Shown: positions 23,231 through 36,667 of the stretch, in pieces
Numbering within the stretch: the stretch's first letter is position 1
Layout: each line of letters starts with the position of its first letter
Assembly: GCA_034440635.1 (NCBI GenBank)
Contig: JAOTON010001678.1
Coordinates: forward strand, 496,001-560,000
Length of the DNA: 64,000 bases
Reading direction: 5' to 3'
Source: Lepas anatifera
Lineage: Eukaryota > Arthropoda > Thecostraca > Lepadidae
The notes under the pieces: generated by a model
What the model saw: only the letters and a program-made list of their open reading frames with translations
What the model was told of the DNA's origin: nothing
Databases searched by the model: none
Program-made: the position numbers and the translations under genes

Positions 23231-26106
23231 AGTACTATTCTTGCGTAAAAAAATGCATGGGGCATCTTGTTTTACTGGAGTATTCCTGAGTGTTCCAGAA
23301 ATTTTACCAGTATTGGATCGTAGCCCAAACAACCATTGAAAAATTACAGCTCTGAACTGCCTGATTTTGCTTCACTGGAGCCTTTCGCCGTTGGCGGATA
23401 CAAGAAGGGGTGTAGGGGCTCAAGCCCCCTCGAAATGTCAGTGTCTGTAGTAAATGTATAGCCGGAGACTGATCCGAGGCACTAGTGGGAGATGCTCGAG
23501 CCCTCCAGCCCCCTCTCCCAATGAAGTCCTAGATCCACCACTGCCTCACACTGTATATCTTCCCGTGCTACATCATGCAAGTCGTGTTCCCAGATGCCAC
23601 CGTTCTCATTTGATCTTCCGGGCATGTAATGACTCGAATGTCAAAGAAGTCAATACTCTTACAGCAGGTGTTAAAAGTGTGTCTTATGAAAAAAGCGGTG
23701 TTGCTAGTCTTTTTGTGCTAACGCAATGAGACAAATTTCTAGAATGCAATAACATCATCGTTCTGTCCAATAACTTTTATTATTGGTCAGTAGCCTTTCG
23801 GGGCCTGAGCTTGTTGGGAATATGCTCAGATTTCTTATGGTCCATATATTATCATCTAGCCATCTTTTTCTGGTGGACGGCATCCAATAAAATCATTAGA
23901 TCACTACGACGTAAAAAAGTATTATTGAGTCAGGCTTCGGCTCGCTCGAAAACAAATATTTTGCTGGCGCTGATTCTGTAATATATATTATTGTTGCACT
24001 TGATGCCCTATTTTCATCAAATTCGAGTAAGACTGGAACCTCGATCACCAGATTGCAATCATAGCAAATACATGTTCATCCTCTTTAGGGCCCGAGTCAG
24101 GCAGGCGCTTGCAACTTGTCCCCATTCGACAAGAGCGGAACCCGAACATTTAAACGTAAATCCAACCCTATCCAAAGCCATACGGATAAAGGTGATTCAA
24201 ACCGGTGAAACGATGAAACAGAAGTGAAATGGGGCCAGCCCTGGCTCGACTCATACCGGTTAAAATCGCAATAAAGCCCTCTGCATGACAATCGGCTTGT
24301 ATCGGCAGAAATCCCCCGGGTATGGGTGAATGGACCTACCGCGCTCGTCCGGCGCTGCTGGGCTGGCGCGAACCCTGTGCTCGGGCTCTGCCCTGTGATA
24401 CACCCCATCGGCGGGTCCCAACGACCAGGGTCTGGTGAATTATAAACTGTCCACCGCTCCAGCTAGGCCTGGTGCTAGACACTGCACAACACAGCTCAAG
24501 CACACCCCTGGGATTACCTTATCATTTTCAAGAGAGCTGACTCATGAAAATGTGTCCTCATGTAAGGCTTGTTTCTAAGCCAACTTTTCCGCAAAGGACT
24601 TAAGATATCGGCAGCTGTAGACAGATAAAGGTAATGTGGCGCCTTCATAAAGGGATTTGAACTGAAGTAGCATATGGTAGGGCATGCCAATGAGCCGCTT
24701 GATCAATAATTCATTTGGTCTAGAACTCCACATTCGCAGGGAGAAAGGTAAAATGTCACTCCCTGTCGACCCCGTCCTTCCCCGGGTGGTCACGTGGTGT
24801 GAGGGATCATAAGTGTAACCATGACAAAATGACGTAACGTTCAAGCCCCACTACGCAGACAATCTTTTCCTTGCTTGGGCCTCTTCAAAACTTATGTGCT
24901 AAACCTGATTATAGTACCGAGGATTATAAATGCGTACCTATATCTTGCTTCAATGACTAGTTGAAACGTGAAATCGTTTGGATGTATATACATTTTTTAT
25001 AATATGATAAGTGTCACTTGGGGTCCTAATAATACTATCTTTTAGCTAAACAAATTGTATTTGTATTCTCACTCATAAGTGACCCAAATGAGCAGGCTCA
25101 CTGAAGCACAATGTGTTACCAGATCACGACGTCACGCCGATTTGGACATTTGCTTACCTCCAGCAAAATGAAATTAACTAACATGAAACATTAGCCCCAT
25201 GAGCCATTTCCAGTAGAAATGTGGCCACATTCACTATTTTTATGAACAAAATGACACGAAAACCACTCCAGTCCGGAATTGCAGGCACCACATTCCCTTC
25301 AAGAGCGAAAGCGAAACCATGAATGAATGCTTAAAAAATTAGGCTGGTGAAGAACACCAGAGGAGGTGTGATCCTAACCAGATATCGAGGGGGAGATTCT
25401 TTCTCAGCTTGAAACATAAATATTGCGATGCTGTTGCTCCTGAGATACTAGTTGCCTAGATAAAGTAACCGATTCCAGGGAACTGTTGCGTTGAAGCGGA
25501 TATCAATTTCACTAAATTGTTATCAGGAAAGGAGTGTCTTCCGCGTGAATGCATTACACTTCTGCCACCAGTTGTAAATGCGAACTTTAGTGAATCTGTA
25601 TCGGAACAAAATGGCTAGCTGGTGTCCCTTAAACGGCCAGTTCCTTCACATGGGCAATGGAGAGGTTATAAAATGTATCCCACCTACTTTTTCACGATGG
25701 GTAGAGAACCGCACGGAGCTGAAAACTTTGGTAAACTTAGTGATTGTCTGATAGGTGCAACATATGATTCAAAATGTTTCAATTATTCGTCCCAGTCTTT
25801 TGCCTATTTTGTTTAACACATTTATTTACCTTATACAACTCCGTCATAAGCCCCAAAGGATTGTCGGGTTTGGTTACTTCATACCTGTTTTGTCCTTCAA
25901 TACATTGACCTTACTCATACAACTTCGTCATCTCACATCTCACGGGGGAGGAGGGTTTCTTCAGGACGCTCCTCTGGGCCGCATCAGAGCCAATCGTCTT
26001 CTGTGCAGTTGAAAGCAAATTTTCACGATTATCATTTTTGGCAGACCGTCTTGTGTAGCTCTGACACTGGTACAGAGACTCGTGACCTGACCCGGCGTGA
26101 CCTCAG
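23231..26106. other. No recognised gene upstream of the first exon
   Basis: I searched for the missing 5' exons of the immunoglobulin gene and found none I could support. 23400-23560 (GGGGCTCAAGCCCCC..TAGATCCACCACTGCC) looks like a repeat edge. Confidence 0.3.
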
Positions 26107-26257
26107 TTGCAGAGCGGCGGGTCGGTGGTGGACCTGCAGGGCGGGGAGCTGTTGCGACTGGACACTGTCACCCGCTCAGACACGGGAGTGTTCGAGTGTG
26201 TGGCCGATAACTCAGCCGGCGACGTGAAGACCGCCCACGTCAGCCTGCAGGTGCTGT
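26107..26257 (+). CDS. Immunoglobulin cell-adhesion gene, exon for C-terminal half of Ig2
   Basis: The exon encodes the C-terminal half of a V/I-set Ig domain. It includes LLRLDTVTRSDTGVFEC, with the DxGxYxC motif (F in place of Y) that holds the second disulfide cysteine, then VADNSAG and a G-strand ending SLQVL. The donor is T|GTGAGT at 26258. The acceptor is either CAG ending at 26106 or CAG ending at 26112, so the start may be 26113. It ends in phase 1 and joins 43242 to complete a Tyr codon (VLYKPE), matching the conserved Ig2-Ig3 linker VLYxPE of lachesin, klingon and related invertebrate IgLON-like proteins. These are membrane-anchored neuronal adhesion proteins. Earlier exons are not seen. 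Confidence 0.75.
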
Positions 26258-26282
26258 GTGAGTACCGGAGGTTGGGGAAAAC

Positions 26283-26283
<1 letters not shown>

Positions 26284-26324
<41 letters not shown>

Positions 26325-26350
26325 TATATATATATATTATATATATATAC
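26284..26350. repeat. (TA)n microsatellite
   Basis: A TA tract with two small interruptions (ATTATATTATA) begins 27 bases after the splice donor of the preceding exon. Confidence 0.95.
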
Positions 26351-27480
<1,130 letters not shown>

Positions 27481-27867
27481 TATGTATATATATCTAAATT
27501 CCGTATTTGTTTTAAATAATAATTAATCTACTCGTCAGAATGTCTTCCATTGCAATGTATCTTACACTGAACTTGACTTGGTGTTTTTAATATTTCCATC
27601 ACAGTTTCATTAGAACATAAATGCTGCATTCAAACCTCGCCCCAAAGAAACAAATTTGACTCTACTGTTTTTGTGAGCCGCAGAATATAACGGTTCGGTT
27701 TAGCGTAATGCAGCACACGGTAGATAGACCAAATACAATTCCGTATGTTAATTAAATTTCAAGTCCGGGTAAAATCAGGACATAAAGGTGATGGGTTACT
27801 TCCAAAGGCTTCCACGAGGTCGTAGTCCTTGCTGCGTTTAGTCTGGGAAAAAATTGACACGGACTTG

Positions 27868-28048
27868 GTTAATAATAATTGTGGTGACTCATCGACGCAC
27901 CAAATTTCGGGTTATATGGAATCGGCAACTCTTCCGGTGAGAAGAATTTCTTGGAAACCAGATTGCTCCTTCCTCAGGGAATCCGCCGGGCCTTGAACCC
28001 GGGTCGGCCGCGTGGAAAGCGAACTGGCTAACCACTACACCACCGATC
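27868..28048 (-). mobile_element. tRNA-derived SINE
   Basis: On the minus strand the head reads GATCGGTGGTGTAGTGGTTAG (A box) with a B box CCGGGTTCAAGGCCCGG about 50 bases later. The body ends in TTTGGTGCGTCGATGAGTCACC and an AATTATTATTAA tail. The 3' part resembles the SINEs at 33071 (+) and 63720 (-). Confidence 0.75.
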
Positions 28049-28393
28049 AGGCAAAACTGGGTCTTTACTTGGTGTCCGCGTGTTTAAAAAGTGTAGACAC
28101 GCGGAACAGGTGTATTCACCTCCTCAGGAGGTGTATTCTGGCTATGAGAACACGGACGTCCGACACCCGGCCCAGCCAGCCAAACACTGACATGCACCGG
28201 TCAGGGGTGACCGCACCTTGACCCCGGCCGGGCCACACTCCAACTCGGCCGCCTATTGGCTGACCGGTGACCCGATAGCCCTGCCGGCGGTGGAATTTCA
28301 TAGCCGACCACGTACGTCACACTCACACATGCCCCCCTCCCACTTGTTCGTGCATATATTTATCCGCAAACACATCACCAACGGGGACGCGAC

Positions 28394-30500
28394 TTGCTAG
28401 CTCGTAAAAGAAACGAGAGCAGCTTCGGATTAACACAGCACACTGTGGCAGTGTTTTTCGACGTGGAAAAGGCGTATGATGCGGCATGGCGATATGCATA
28501 TTACGAAGCTTCGGAAGCCGGCATTGTGGGCCACATGGGACACTTCCTGAACAACTTTGTTAAGGAGCGGTTTTTAGAGTGAGAATCGGAAACTCGCATT
28601 CCCAGAGGCTGCAACAAGTGAGTGGCACACCACAGGGTAGCATTTTAAGTGTAATCATGTTCGGCGTCCTAATCAATGACATATGCAATGTTTTATCACC
28701 CAATGTCGAGCGGTCCCTATTTGTCGACGACTTCGCGATATGGATCTCAACGTCACTTCAATATCCGCTCAAAGACAGCTGCAACTAAGAACTAAGACAA
28801 CTGCAACATTGATCGCCTAACCGAGTGGAGCATACTGAATGGTTTTAAGTTTTCAACAGATAAAACCACATGTGTACACTTCTGCAGACGAAATCGATAC
28901 TGTCCAGAGATCAATCTTCATCTATACGGCAAAAGGATTCCTGTGGCCACAGAGGCAAAGTTCCTAGGCGTTACATTTGACAAACGTCTGACCTACCTCC
29001 CCACATTTGCGATGTTAGGAACAAGTGTATGAAACGAATTAACATTCTCAAAATGGTATCACGCACTTCGTATGGCGCTGACAGGTCCTCACTTTACGCC
29101 TTTATCACTCCTTATCAGGTCTGTTTTGGATTACTCATGCATTGCTTACGATGGAGCTCTGACCAGCGTTAAGCAGCCGCTGGACGCGGTACATCATGCG
29201 TGTATCCGAGTGGCGACAGGCGCATTTCGCCATCTCGCAGATATAGTTTGCTCGTAGATGCAAATGAGCCCCCTCTGAACCTCAGACGCAAGCGACTTTC
29301 ATTGATATATGCCAGTAAAATGAAGCAGTACCCAAATCACCCCACACACAAATGGCTATTTGACCCATCAGTGACAGGACTGTTTCATCGCCCACCCGAG
29401 TTCCTCCCAGGCATTGTGTATGCGAGTTTCGCGTTGGTTAGAAGATTCCGGAATATCGTTAAGAAAATCGCAAAGACTCGACCACAGAAATCTGCGCTCT
29501 GGCGCGACGTTTCTATTCAATGCGACCAAGAGCTACTGACACTTGGGAAGTCTGTGACCAGCCAATGATATTGCAGCAATCCGCACTTGAAAAGATTGCA
29601 TCATACACAGGCTGCTCTGTCTTCTATACCGATGGCTCCAAAAGCAGCTTAGGTGCTGGATGTGCTTTCGTGGGAAGGACATAAGCCGAGGTTTCAACCT
29701 TCCGACATCGGTATCGGTTTTACTACCGAACTATGTGCTATTATCCAAGTCTTACGCCACATTCTCCGAGACCCCGGTGGGCGGTTTTTTAATTGTTACA
29801 GACTCCGCTAGTTCCTAGCTGCCTCCAGTCTAGTCACCCACCAAAATCCTGGTTAGTGCCTACCATCCGGAGGCTTCTTATACGCCTCTTTGCCGGGGCC
29901 AGGATCAGTTTTTGTGGGTCCCTAGTCTGTGGGAGTACCTGGTAACGAGAGAGCTGATTTGGCCGCCAGATCGGCTTCTGGAGACTACTCGAGCAGGAGC
30001 TTTTAGGTTCCAGCATCTGATGTGAAAGCGAAATTAACAGCCTTCTCAAATCTGAATGGCAATCGAAATGGGACAGTGAGTCGACCTGCGCCTTACAGCA
30101 GCTCAAGCCAGCTATAGAACCATGGGAGTCGAGTAACAGGCGGAGTAGAAGGGAAGAAATATGCCTTACACGACTTCGTATTGGTCACACATTTGAACAC
30201 ACGGACACCATTTCTCTGCTTCAGTACCAAGCCGGTGTAGCCACTGTCAAAGCAGGCTTACTGTACAGCACGTGTTGGCTGACACAGGATGTAATGTATT
30301 GAGAACCCTGCGCGCCCGTTATTTTCCTCCATGCCCTTGCGAGTGTGTTGGGAGACAAACCAAGCTGTTGATCTCCCCATAGTCCTGCGGTATTTGACAG
30401 AGATTGGATTTGATATTGTATATAATCCTCACCGAATGACACAAACACAATAGAATTAAACACGAAGGAATCAAGTAGCCTTACTTTTAGCTATCTACCT
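28394..30500 (+). pseudogene. Decayed LINE with RT and RNase H (I-clade type)
   Basis: RT blocks appear in order: HTVAVFFDVEKAYDAAWR (motif A, 28437-28490), VSGTPQGSILS (28615-28650), FVDDFAIW (catalytic FVDD, about 28720), and a thumb region with SVLDYSCIAYDGA near 29125. A C-terminal RNase H follows: FYTDGSKSSLGAG at about 29619, VTDSAS near 29798, and VGVPGNERADLAARS near 29925-29975. The end has EEICLTRLRIGHT at about 30155 and a CPCEC knuckle near 30340. RNase H downstream of RT is typical of the I group of LINEs. There is no endonuclease domain. Multiple stops and frameshifts make it inactive. It lies in the sense orientation inside the 17-kb intron. Confidence 0.85.
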
Positions 30501-30559
30501 ATAGAATAACGCGGAAGACCTAAGTGGCTTTTAAGAATTGATTATAGTGTATAGTAGGT

Positions 30560-32900
30560 GAGCTAAATGGCCCCAGCAGCTGGGGCCCTTAAAAACCCCA
30601 CACACACGAGAGCAGTTTCGGCAGGGTCCCTAATCCAGTGCATGAGTCTGATCACGAGGCGTAATTGCGGACTCCTCACTGGCTACACCCACAGTACCAC
30701 TCAGAACCACTCCGGCGGTCGACGATCCCGAGGTCGGCGCTGGTGCGGCCGTTAGTCCAGATGGCGTGGCTGACGTACCGATGGGTCGGGACCACGCACC
30801 AGAACGCCTGGAGGAGCGTGTCCGTACCTCCGTCGCAGTTGTCACCGGTTGCGACTCAGAACGCGTCCGATGGCCAGCTTCACAAAGCAACGACGATTCT
30901 TACCGACTTCAGCCACTTCACCAAAGCGGTCCCAGAGCTTGGTTTTTTAGCTATAAATCGCATCCTTGCTTCCGCCCTTCAAAGCAGGTAGGTCAGGAGC
31001 ATGGGCGATTTAGCATTCTTGCAACTTCTTTTGCAGTTGGAAAGCAGCTGCTTCAGCTTGCTCAGCCGACATCAGCCACTTCTCGGCAAAGTTGCGGCGA
31101 TGCGCAGGAACCATAGCATGTACCGGCCTTCCATTCAGGATCTGTGCTTGACTGAGACCCGAGGGACCTGGCGTACTCTGGTGCTGCAAGATGCCTTGCA
31201 CTCACAGGTCGTGGTCCAGCGCTGGGTTTGCGCATTCCAACAGCGGCGAAGTAGCTTCCTCATGCTCTTGACGGCGGATTCTGCTTTTCCGCTTAATTTG
31301 GGATACATGGTAGAGGAGGCGCCATGGGTAACTCCCCATTGACTGACTCAGTGTCGGTGATGACACGCGATCCAGTTGTACTACTCGCCGGCCATCATCG
31401 TCCTATTTCTGTTGTAGGAGGGATCCAAGACCGTGACGATGAGTCGCATCGATTGACAGCTTGCTGAGAAGCGTTGGGTCGTAGAACGCCCGCGTCGTTG
31501 CTGTCAAGGGCGGCTCTGGCATTCAGAAAGGCTTCCTGGTCGACTTCCTCTCACAGAGAGTCACGCCTTGAGCTGAGCAGTGACCTCCGGAGAAGCAGGT
31601 GCCCAAAGACAGCTTCAATGAAAAGTGCGAGCTGGTAGACCAATTCCAAGATGCTCCTCAGCTCCGAGATGGTAGAGATATGAAGAGACTGCGAATCCAG
31701 CAAACTTCATCGATGTCCGTATGGACTGCACCTTCTTACTGCTAAGGAAAACGTTGTTCTCGTAGCATCCCTGAAGAAACTGGTGAGTCCTTTCCAGGAC
31801 TTTTTTGCGTCTTGTCGTAGACGATGACGTCGTCCACAAGGTGTTGAATATCAGGCGGGTCTCGGAAACAGTTATCCATTCGCCGGTTGTAGTGTTCGCT
31901 GATGGAACTGACGCCATACGGCGCACGCCGATACATGTAGCGCCCGAACGGCGTCGAGAACGCTGTGAGTGGCTGACTTGAGATAACCAGTGGACACTGA
32001 TATCATTGTAAGTTATCAAGCACTCTGAAGTAGCGCCTCTTCAGGCACGATGGAGGTCACACACCCGATCAGTGTGCCGGATTGGTAACGCTCTCGGCGT
32101 CCGGAGGCGTTGAGCTCCGACAATTCGACGCAGATTCGGATGCCCTCTCCGCTCTTCTTTAGTGTCGCCACAATGGGAGTGCACCAGTCAGTTGGCTCCG
32201 TGACGCATTATAGTACAGCCTGCCTCCAATGTCTGCAATTCCTGCAGCAGTTGCTCTCGCAGCCGTAACTACAGACGGAGATGATGTAGCGGCTGCTGGA
32301 CGTGCTGCTGCAAAAGTTGCAGAATGAAGTACCGCGACACAAGAACACAGCGCTGCAGCGGCAGCAGGACGTGATGCTGCAAAGCCAGCGAGGTGATGAC
32401 GTAGTGACTGGTGTCAACTGACAAGAATGACCACATGGAGTGGGACGCTGCTGTTCCAATGCATTAATCTGACCAGAATAGTTCCGCAAAACTATGCACA
32501 GCTTGCGCGCAACCTTCCACGGCAAGAGAAGTCCAGAAACCCGTTGAAGGACGTGGATTGTGTTAGATGTTGTAACTCGGGCATACTGGAATTTTGCCGG
32601 CGTCACACCGTAGGGTTTTATGCGTTTATCATCTGCAGCTTTGGGGTTTTCAGTTAGAGAAGGAATGCTGTCTATGTCGCCTCCGGGTTCTTGCAGGAAG
32701 TCCGCACCAGCCACAGTAATGTCTGGCCGACTCCAGCTTTGCAATTGGGCGCCCGGTGTTGACGATTTTCCGCCCCTGCATAGTCTAGGGTGCCCCACTG
32801 TACCATGGACTGCATTCATCCACTTTCGGCCGCCCGCTTCTGTATGATTGCGTGTACCTTCTCCACCATTGGCTGCTCTGTTGCAGCCTTGTGGCACTCC
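30560..32900 (-). pseudogene. Ty3/gypsy-type LTR retrotransposon remnant
   Basis: On the minus strand, RT motifs run from about 32160 to 31700: a PKKSG-like block, APYGVSSISEHYNRRM and the catalytic LVDDVIVYD box, followed by a stretch ending in KFAGF. A short RNase H start lies near 31470-31390 (DATHRHGLGSLLQQ). The sequence then jumps directly to the end of an integrase-like region (KRKSRIRRQ near 31300, then STPGPSGLSQAQILNGRP at 31180-31110), so part of RNase H and the integrase core are missing. 32208-32897 is an upstream polyprotein region with no motif I can assign. No LTRs were identified. Frame breaks throughout show it is dead. Confidence 0.75.
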
Positions 32901-33070
32901 ACTTCAAAGTGGACCGCCCTCATTCACCTCCAGCCGCCCTCTGATTTGTGATTGGGCGCCTCTATTTCATGATAAACCGCCCATTTTAGCCACAGAGTGC
33001 AAATTTTATCGCTCTCAACCACTTTGGACCAGCCTCTAGTGCATGATTGTACGTCCCTTTTTCACCAGTC

Positions 33071-33256
33071 GGAGGATGCATGGCTTGGTGGATAGCGTAC
33101 TTGTTCTCTGAGCCACGGGTCCCGGGTTTAAGTCCCGGCAGGGCCTCTGAATAATTTGATCTGGTCTCCCAAACACATTGCAACAGGGTAAAAGTTAGGA
33201 ACGCTGCATGATACTGGTAGTTGGTGCATCGTTAAACCCGACAAATTGTTATTGTT
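33071..33256 (+). mobile_element. tRNA-derived SINE
   Basis: The head starts GGAGGATGCATGGCTTGG (A box TGGCTTGGTGGATAGCG) and has a strong B box CGGGTTTAAGTCCCGG at 33123-33138. The body ends TTGGTGCATCGTTAAACCCG and an (AATTGTT)-like tail. The 3' end matches the SINEs at 27868 and 63720. Confidence 0.75.
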
Positions 33257-35928
33257 CCACCATTTCCTGCTCTTTTGCAGCCTTGGCACGATTCACTTCG
33301 AGTACCCCTTTATTCACCTCCGGGTGTCGTCTGGGTTGTGGTTGGGTGCCTCTATTTCACCCTTTTAGCCTTAGAACGCCCCACTGCAACATGGATCGCC
33401 CTCATATTTCAGCAGCAAAACTTGCCCGCCGTTCATTTTGCGCATTCTTTGGATACCAATCGGTGCCATACTTTGTTCAGTTACTACTCAGGATCGCCCA
33501 GGGCGTTCTAATGGTTGTGTAACCGCGCGACACGTGGTTGTGGTGACTATTGCAATATAGCATGCTGCGATGCGACATGACTGACTGGTAAAATAACGTT
33601 TCTCTTGAAGCATGTTTTGAGCGCCAGAGATTTGCCAGCACAAATAACCGTTATATTTTTGTAAAGTATTCCGAATATACTAATAACTCAGTTCCAACAT
33701 ATGCTGTTTTAAGACGTCTATGATTTACTAGTCTTGCCGAGGTGTTTTTATATTTGTCACTAAAGAAAGGTTGTGGCTAGACTAAAATGAAAACTCCTAT
33801 TTTATAGGTGTAAAAAGATTGACAGGTCGGCAATAAGCAGCCGCATAATTTTGCTTGAGTCCCCTATAAATGAATATATTAATTTCCGTTTCATGTAGAA
33901 TATTGGAAATTTATCACTATCCGCTCGGCACACACAGGGCAAATTGGAGACAGAAACTAGTCCTAAAAACCTCTAAAGGTCGTCAGTGTGCAATTTTGAC
34001 TTCCGAAAGTAGTCCCAATAGAGACGCCCTGTTTCATTGGTATATGTTTAAAGAGAGACAGTGAGAACTTCTGCCGTTTCCTGGCGTATTTTTTTTTGGT
34101 CAGTGCTGTTTGAAACGGCATCAACTACAGCCAAAATTAGCATCACAAAAGCCTCCCTTACGATTCCAAGGGGCACCGCCAGATGGTAGGTTGACCACCA
34201 CCTGAGGCTTGCACCCCCCCCCCCCCGTTACCGAAACTCTGGATCCCTCTCTGTGAGCAAGAATGCATCGCTACCAAAAAAAACTCGCTAGCAAGTAGTG
34301 TTGGTTTCCATTCCTTACACCCTAGCTTCGCTTTGATTTTTCACGCCTCCGTAACTTCAATTCTGGCAATGGGCTCTTGTTGATGCTGCATCCATTTTTG
34401 CCAGAAATTAGTGCACATCCTTCTCATACGCAGGAGTGTAGATTGTATCCTTTGGAGGATGTGCGAGTGTCCCTCAAAGTCAGAAAATCACCAGTGGACT
34501 GTTCAACAATTCTGCATCTGTACTCTCACGCTGAACTAGCTAAGACTCAACACAGAATTCAGTGTGTTACCTTTATTCTTGTTTCAGTTCCGCTCAAAGA
34601 CGTGACATTTCCGGACGCTCGATTTCGGAGCAGTGGATCGCGGATTCGATTGTCTCCCGGATGACATTTACGAACTCCGCCAGGCAATCCTTGACACGGC
34701 ACAACTTCACCATCGTAATGGCTACGCCAGCGAGTGCGCAGCCGCTGAAATAGCACCCTACTTAGATCATGATTGATATCATGACTCCAATCATGACTGA
34801 GTGCTTTGGAAATCGCCTACTAATCGGTTTTCTGGGAGAGCAGGAAGTTTCCTACAACTGAAAGGAGTTCAAATGCTATGACCGAACCGGCGCGTCCAAA
34901 CCACTCTGGTCTATAATTGAGACACAGTCGACATCGGTGCTAACTAGAGTTGTGCAATCCGCACCCTGTTGCGGGCGCGCGACATAGTCGGCAGGCTTGT
35001 CAACACCGGGATCCGTCGTTTGATTGTGTTGGCTGTGCGAACCTAATTGGACCGCCGGATCATATCTGGCGATGTATCCTCGTATCGAATCGGCATGCCG
35101 CCCCGGCAGCAAAGAAACCCAATACCGGCACATTGATGTGCGTAACGAGGTAGATGCCTATGCACAGCTATATATCAGTCAATAAACCAACCAGCAAATA
35201 GCATCATTACATGTTCACAGCCACGAGCAACCGATGGACATCTCGGCTCGGAAACTGGCATCACTAGAAGCTGGATGTCGGCTCACAGCGCCGCAGCGAG
35301 CGGTGGGATGTTTGGACGCATCGGGTAATGGCATTAGTCGGCGACTGCTTAGGTGTACGGGCGCGCCCACTCGGCGCTTCGTCGGAGCGGCGGACGACAG
35401 AGCTGTCACACGACGGCGAGAATATACACCCACTGTCGAGCGCGGCCGTCCCGTGCTCGGCGGTGCTGGTGCTTTGGTTGATCTGGAAACTGGCGGTTGC
35501 AGCACGTGCTCTGGGAGAGTAGGGGAAGATCAACAAGTGTGGATTTTGTTTCTGGGAGGGGTGCATATGCGGAAATGGCTGTGTGAGAGGACAAATAAGC
35601 CAACTCTTTAACAAAACAAAAAGAAAATGGTGGCGTGCGCTGTTTGGTTTGTTGCTGCAAAACTTTGGGGCCACCAATCGTTGTAAAATCATCAAAATAG
35701 CTTGCGGTAAACATTATGCTTTCAGCACGAAAGGGGCGGAGACCAAGCGCGAGCTTTACATTTCGTAGAATGCAGAGTGCAATACGAATCAGATATCCAG
35801 ACTGATGTCTTTCGACGGGAGCTGATGTGCATATTCTGCCTCTAATTGCCTATACTTTGGCTGGGTATATGAAAACGTTCCGAATAGTATGGATATTTAT
35901 AATTTTGTATTAGTTTGTACGTAATTAC
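33257..35928. other. Intron sequence, no recognised gene
   Basis: A poly-C run lies at 34206-34221. 35220-35530 is GC-rich with open frames on both strands but no family feature. I see nothing else assignable. Confidence 0.3.
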
Positions 35929-36004
35929 CTATATATATAATTATCTATAATTATATATATATATATATATCTATAATTATCTATATATATATAATTTCTA
36001 TATA

Positions 36005-36056
<52 letters not shown>
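35929..36056. repeat. (TA)n microsatellite, interrupted then pure
   Basis: TATATATAATTATCTATAATT-type interrupted repeat leads into a pure TA tract at about 36008-36055. Confidence 0.95.
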
Positions 36057-36059
<3 letters not shown>

Positions 36060-36191
36060 TTGTGTACTTCGACCAAATATTTTCATTTTTGCTTGTGTTG
36101 TTAAACGAGCATATTTGCATTTCAGTACTTCTCTCTGCTTGTTCTAAATGTCTGATTACGTTTTCTGTTTGCAAATTATATATTAATGGAT

Positions 36192-36298
<107 letters not shown>

Positions 36299-36613
36299 TT
36301 CTTCTTCGATGCAACGCCTATTGAACTGAACTGCTGAAACTGTTTTTGATAACTTTTTGCTAGTTTTTACGATAGAATTAATTAGGCTCTTGTTTTCATG
36401 ATTTAAATTATGATAAGCTGTCCAAAACTCATAAATAAGTCTCTTTTTCACCGACCGGTTTCAGTTTATTTAATTACACTATTTTCAAGGTGTTCAAAAA
36501 TCAAATGAGCTCGGGGGTACAAATATTGCACTTGAAAAATCTAGTTTGGCATGAGCTATTTATGTAAAGAATCACTTCCGTTTAAGCTATGCTAATTCAA
36601 CGCGTATAAGCAA

Positions 36614-36665
<52 letters not shown>

Positions 36666-36667
36666 GT
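36614..36667. repeat. (TA)n microsatellite
   Basis: A TA tract with terminal TATGTATATATGTA variants. Confidence 0.95.

Noticed and set aside
35234..35695. Overlapping GC-rich ORFs of 125 and 143 codons
   Set aside because: Open in both strands because of composition; no recognisable domain or splice context.
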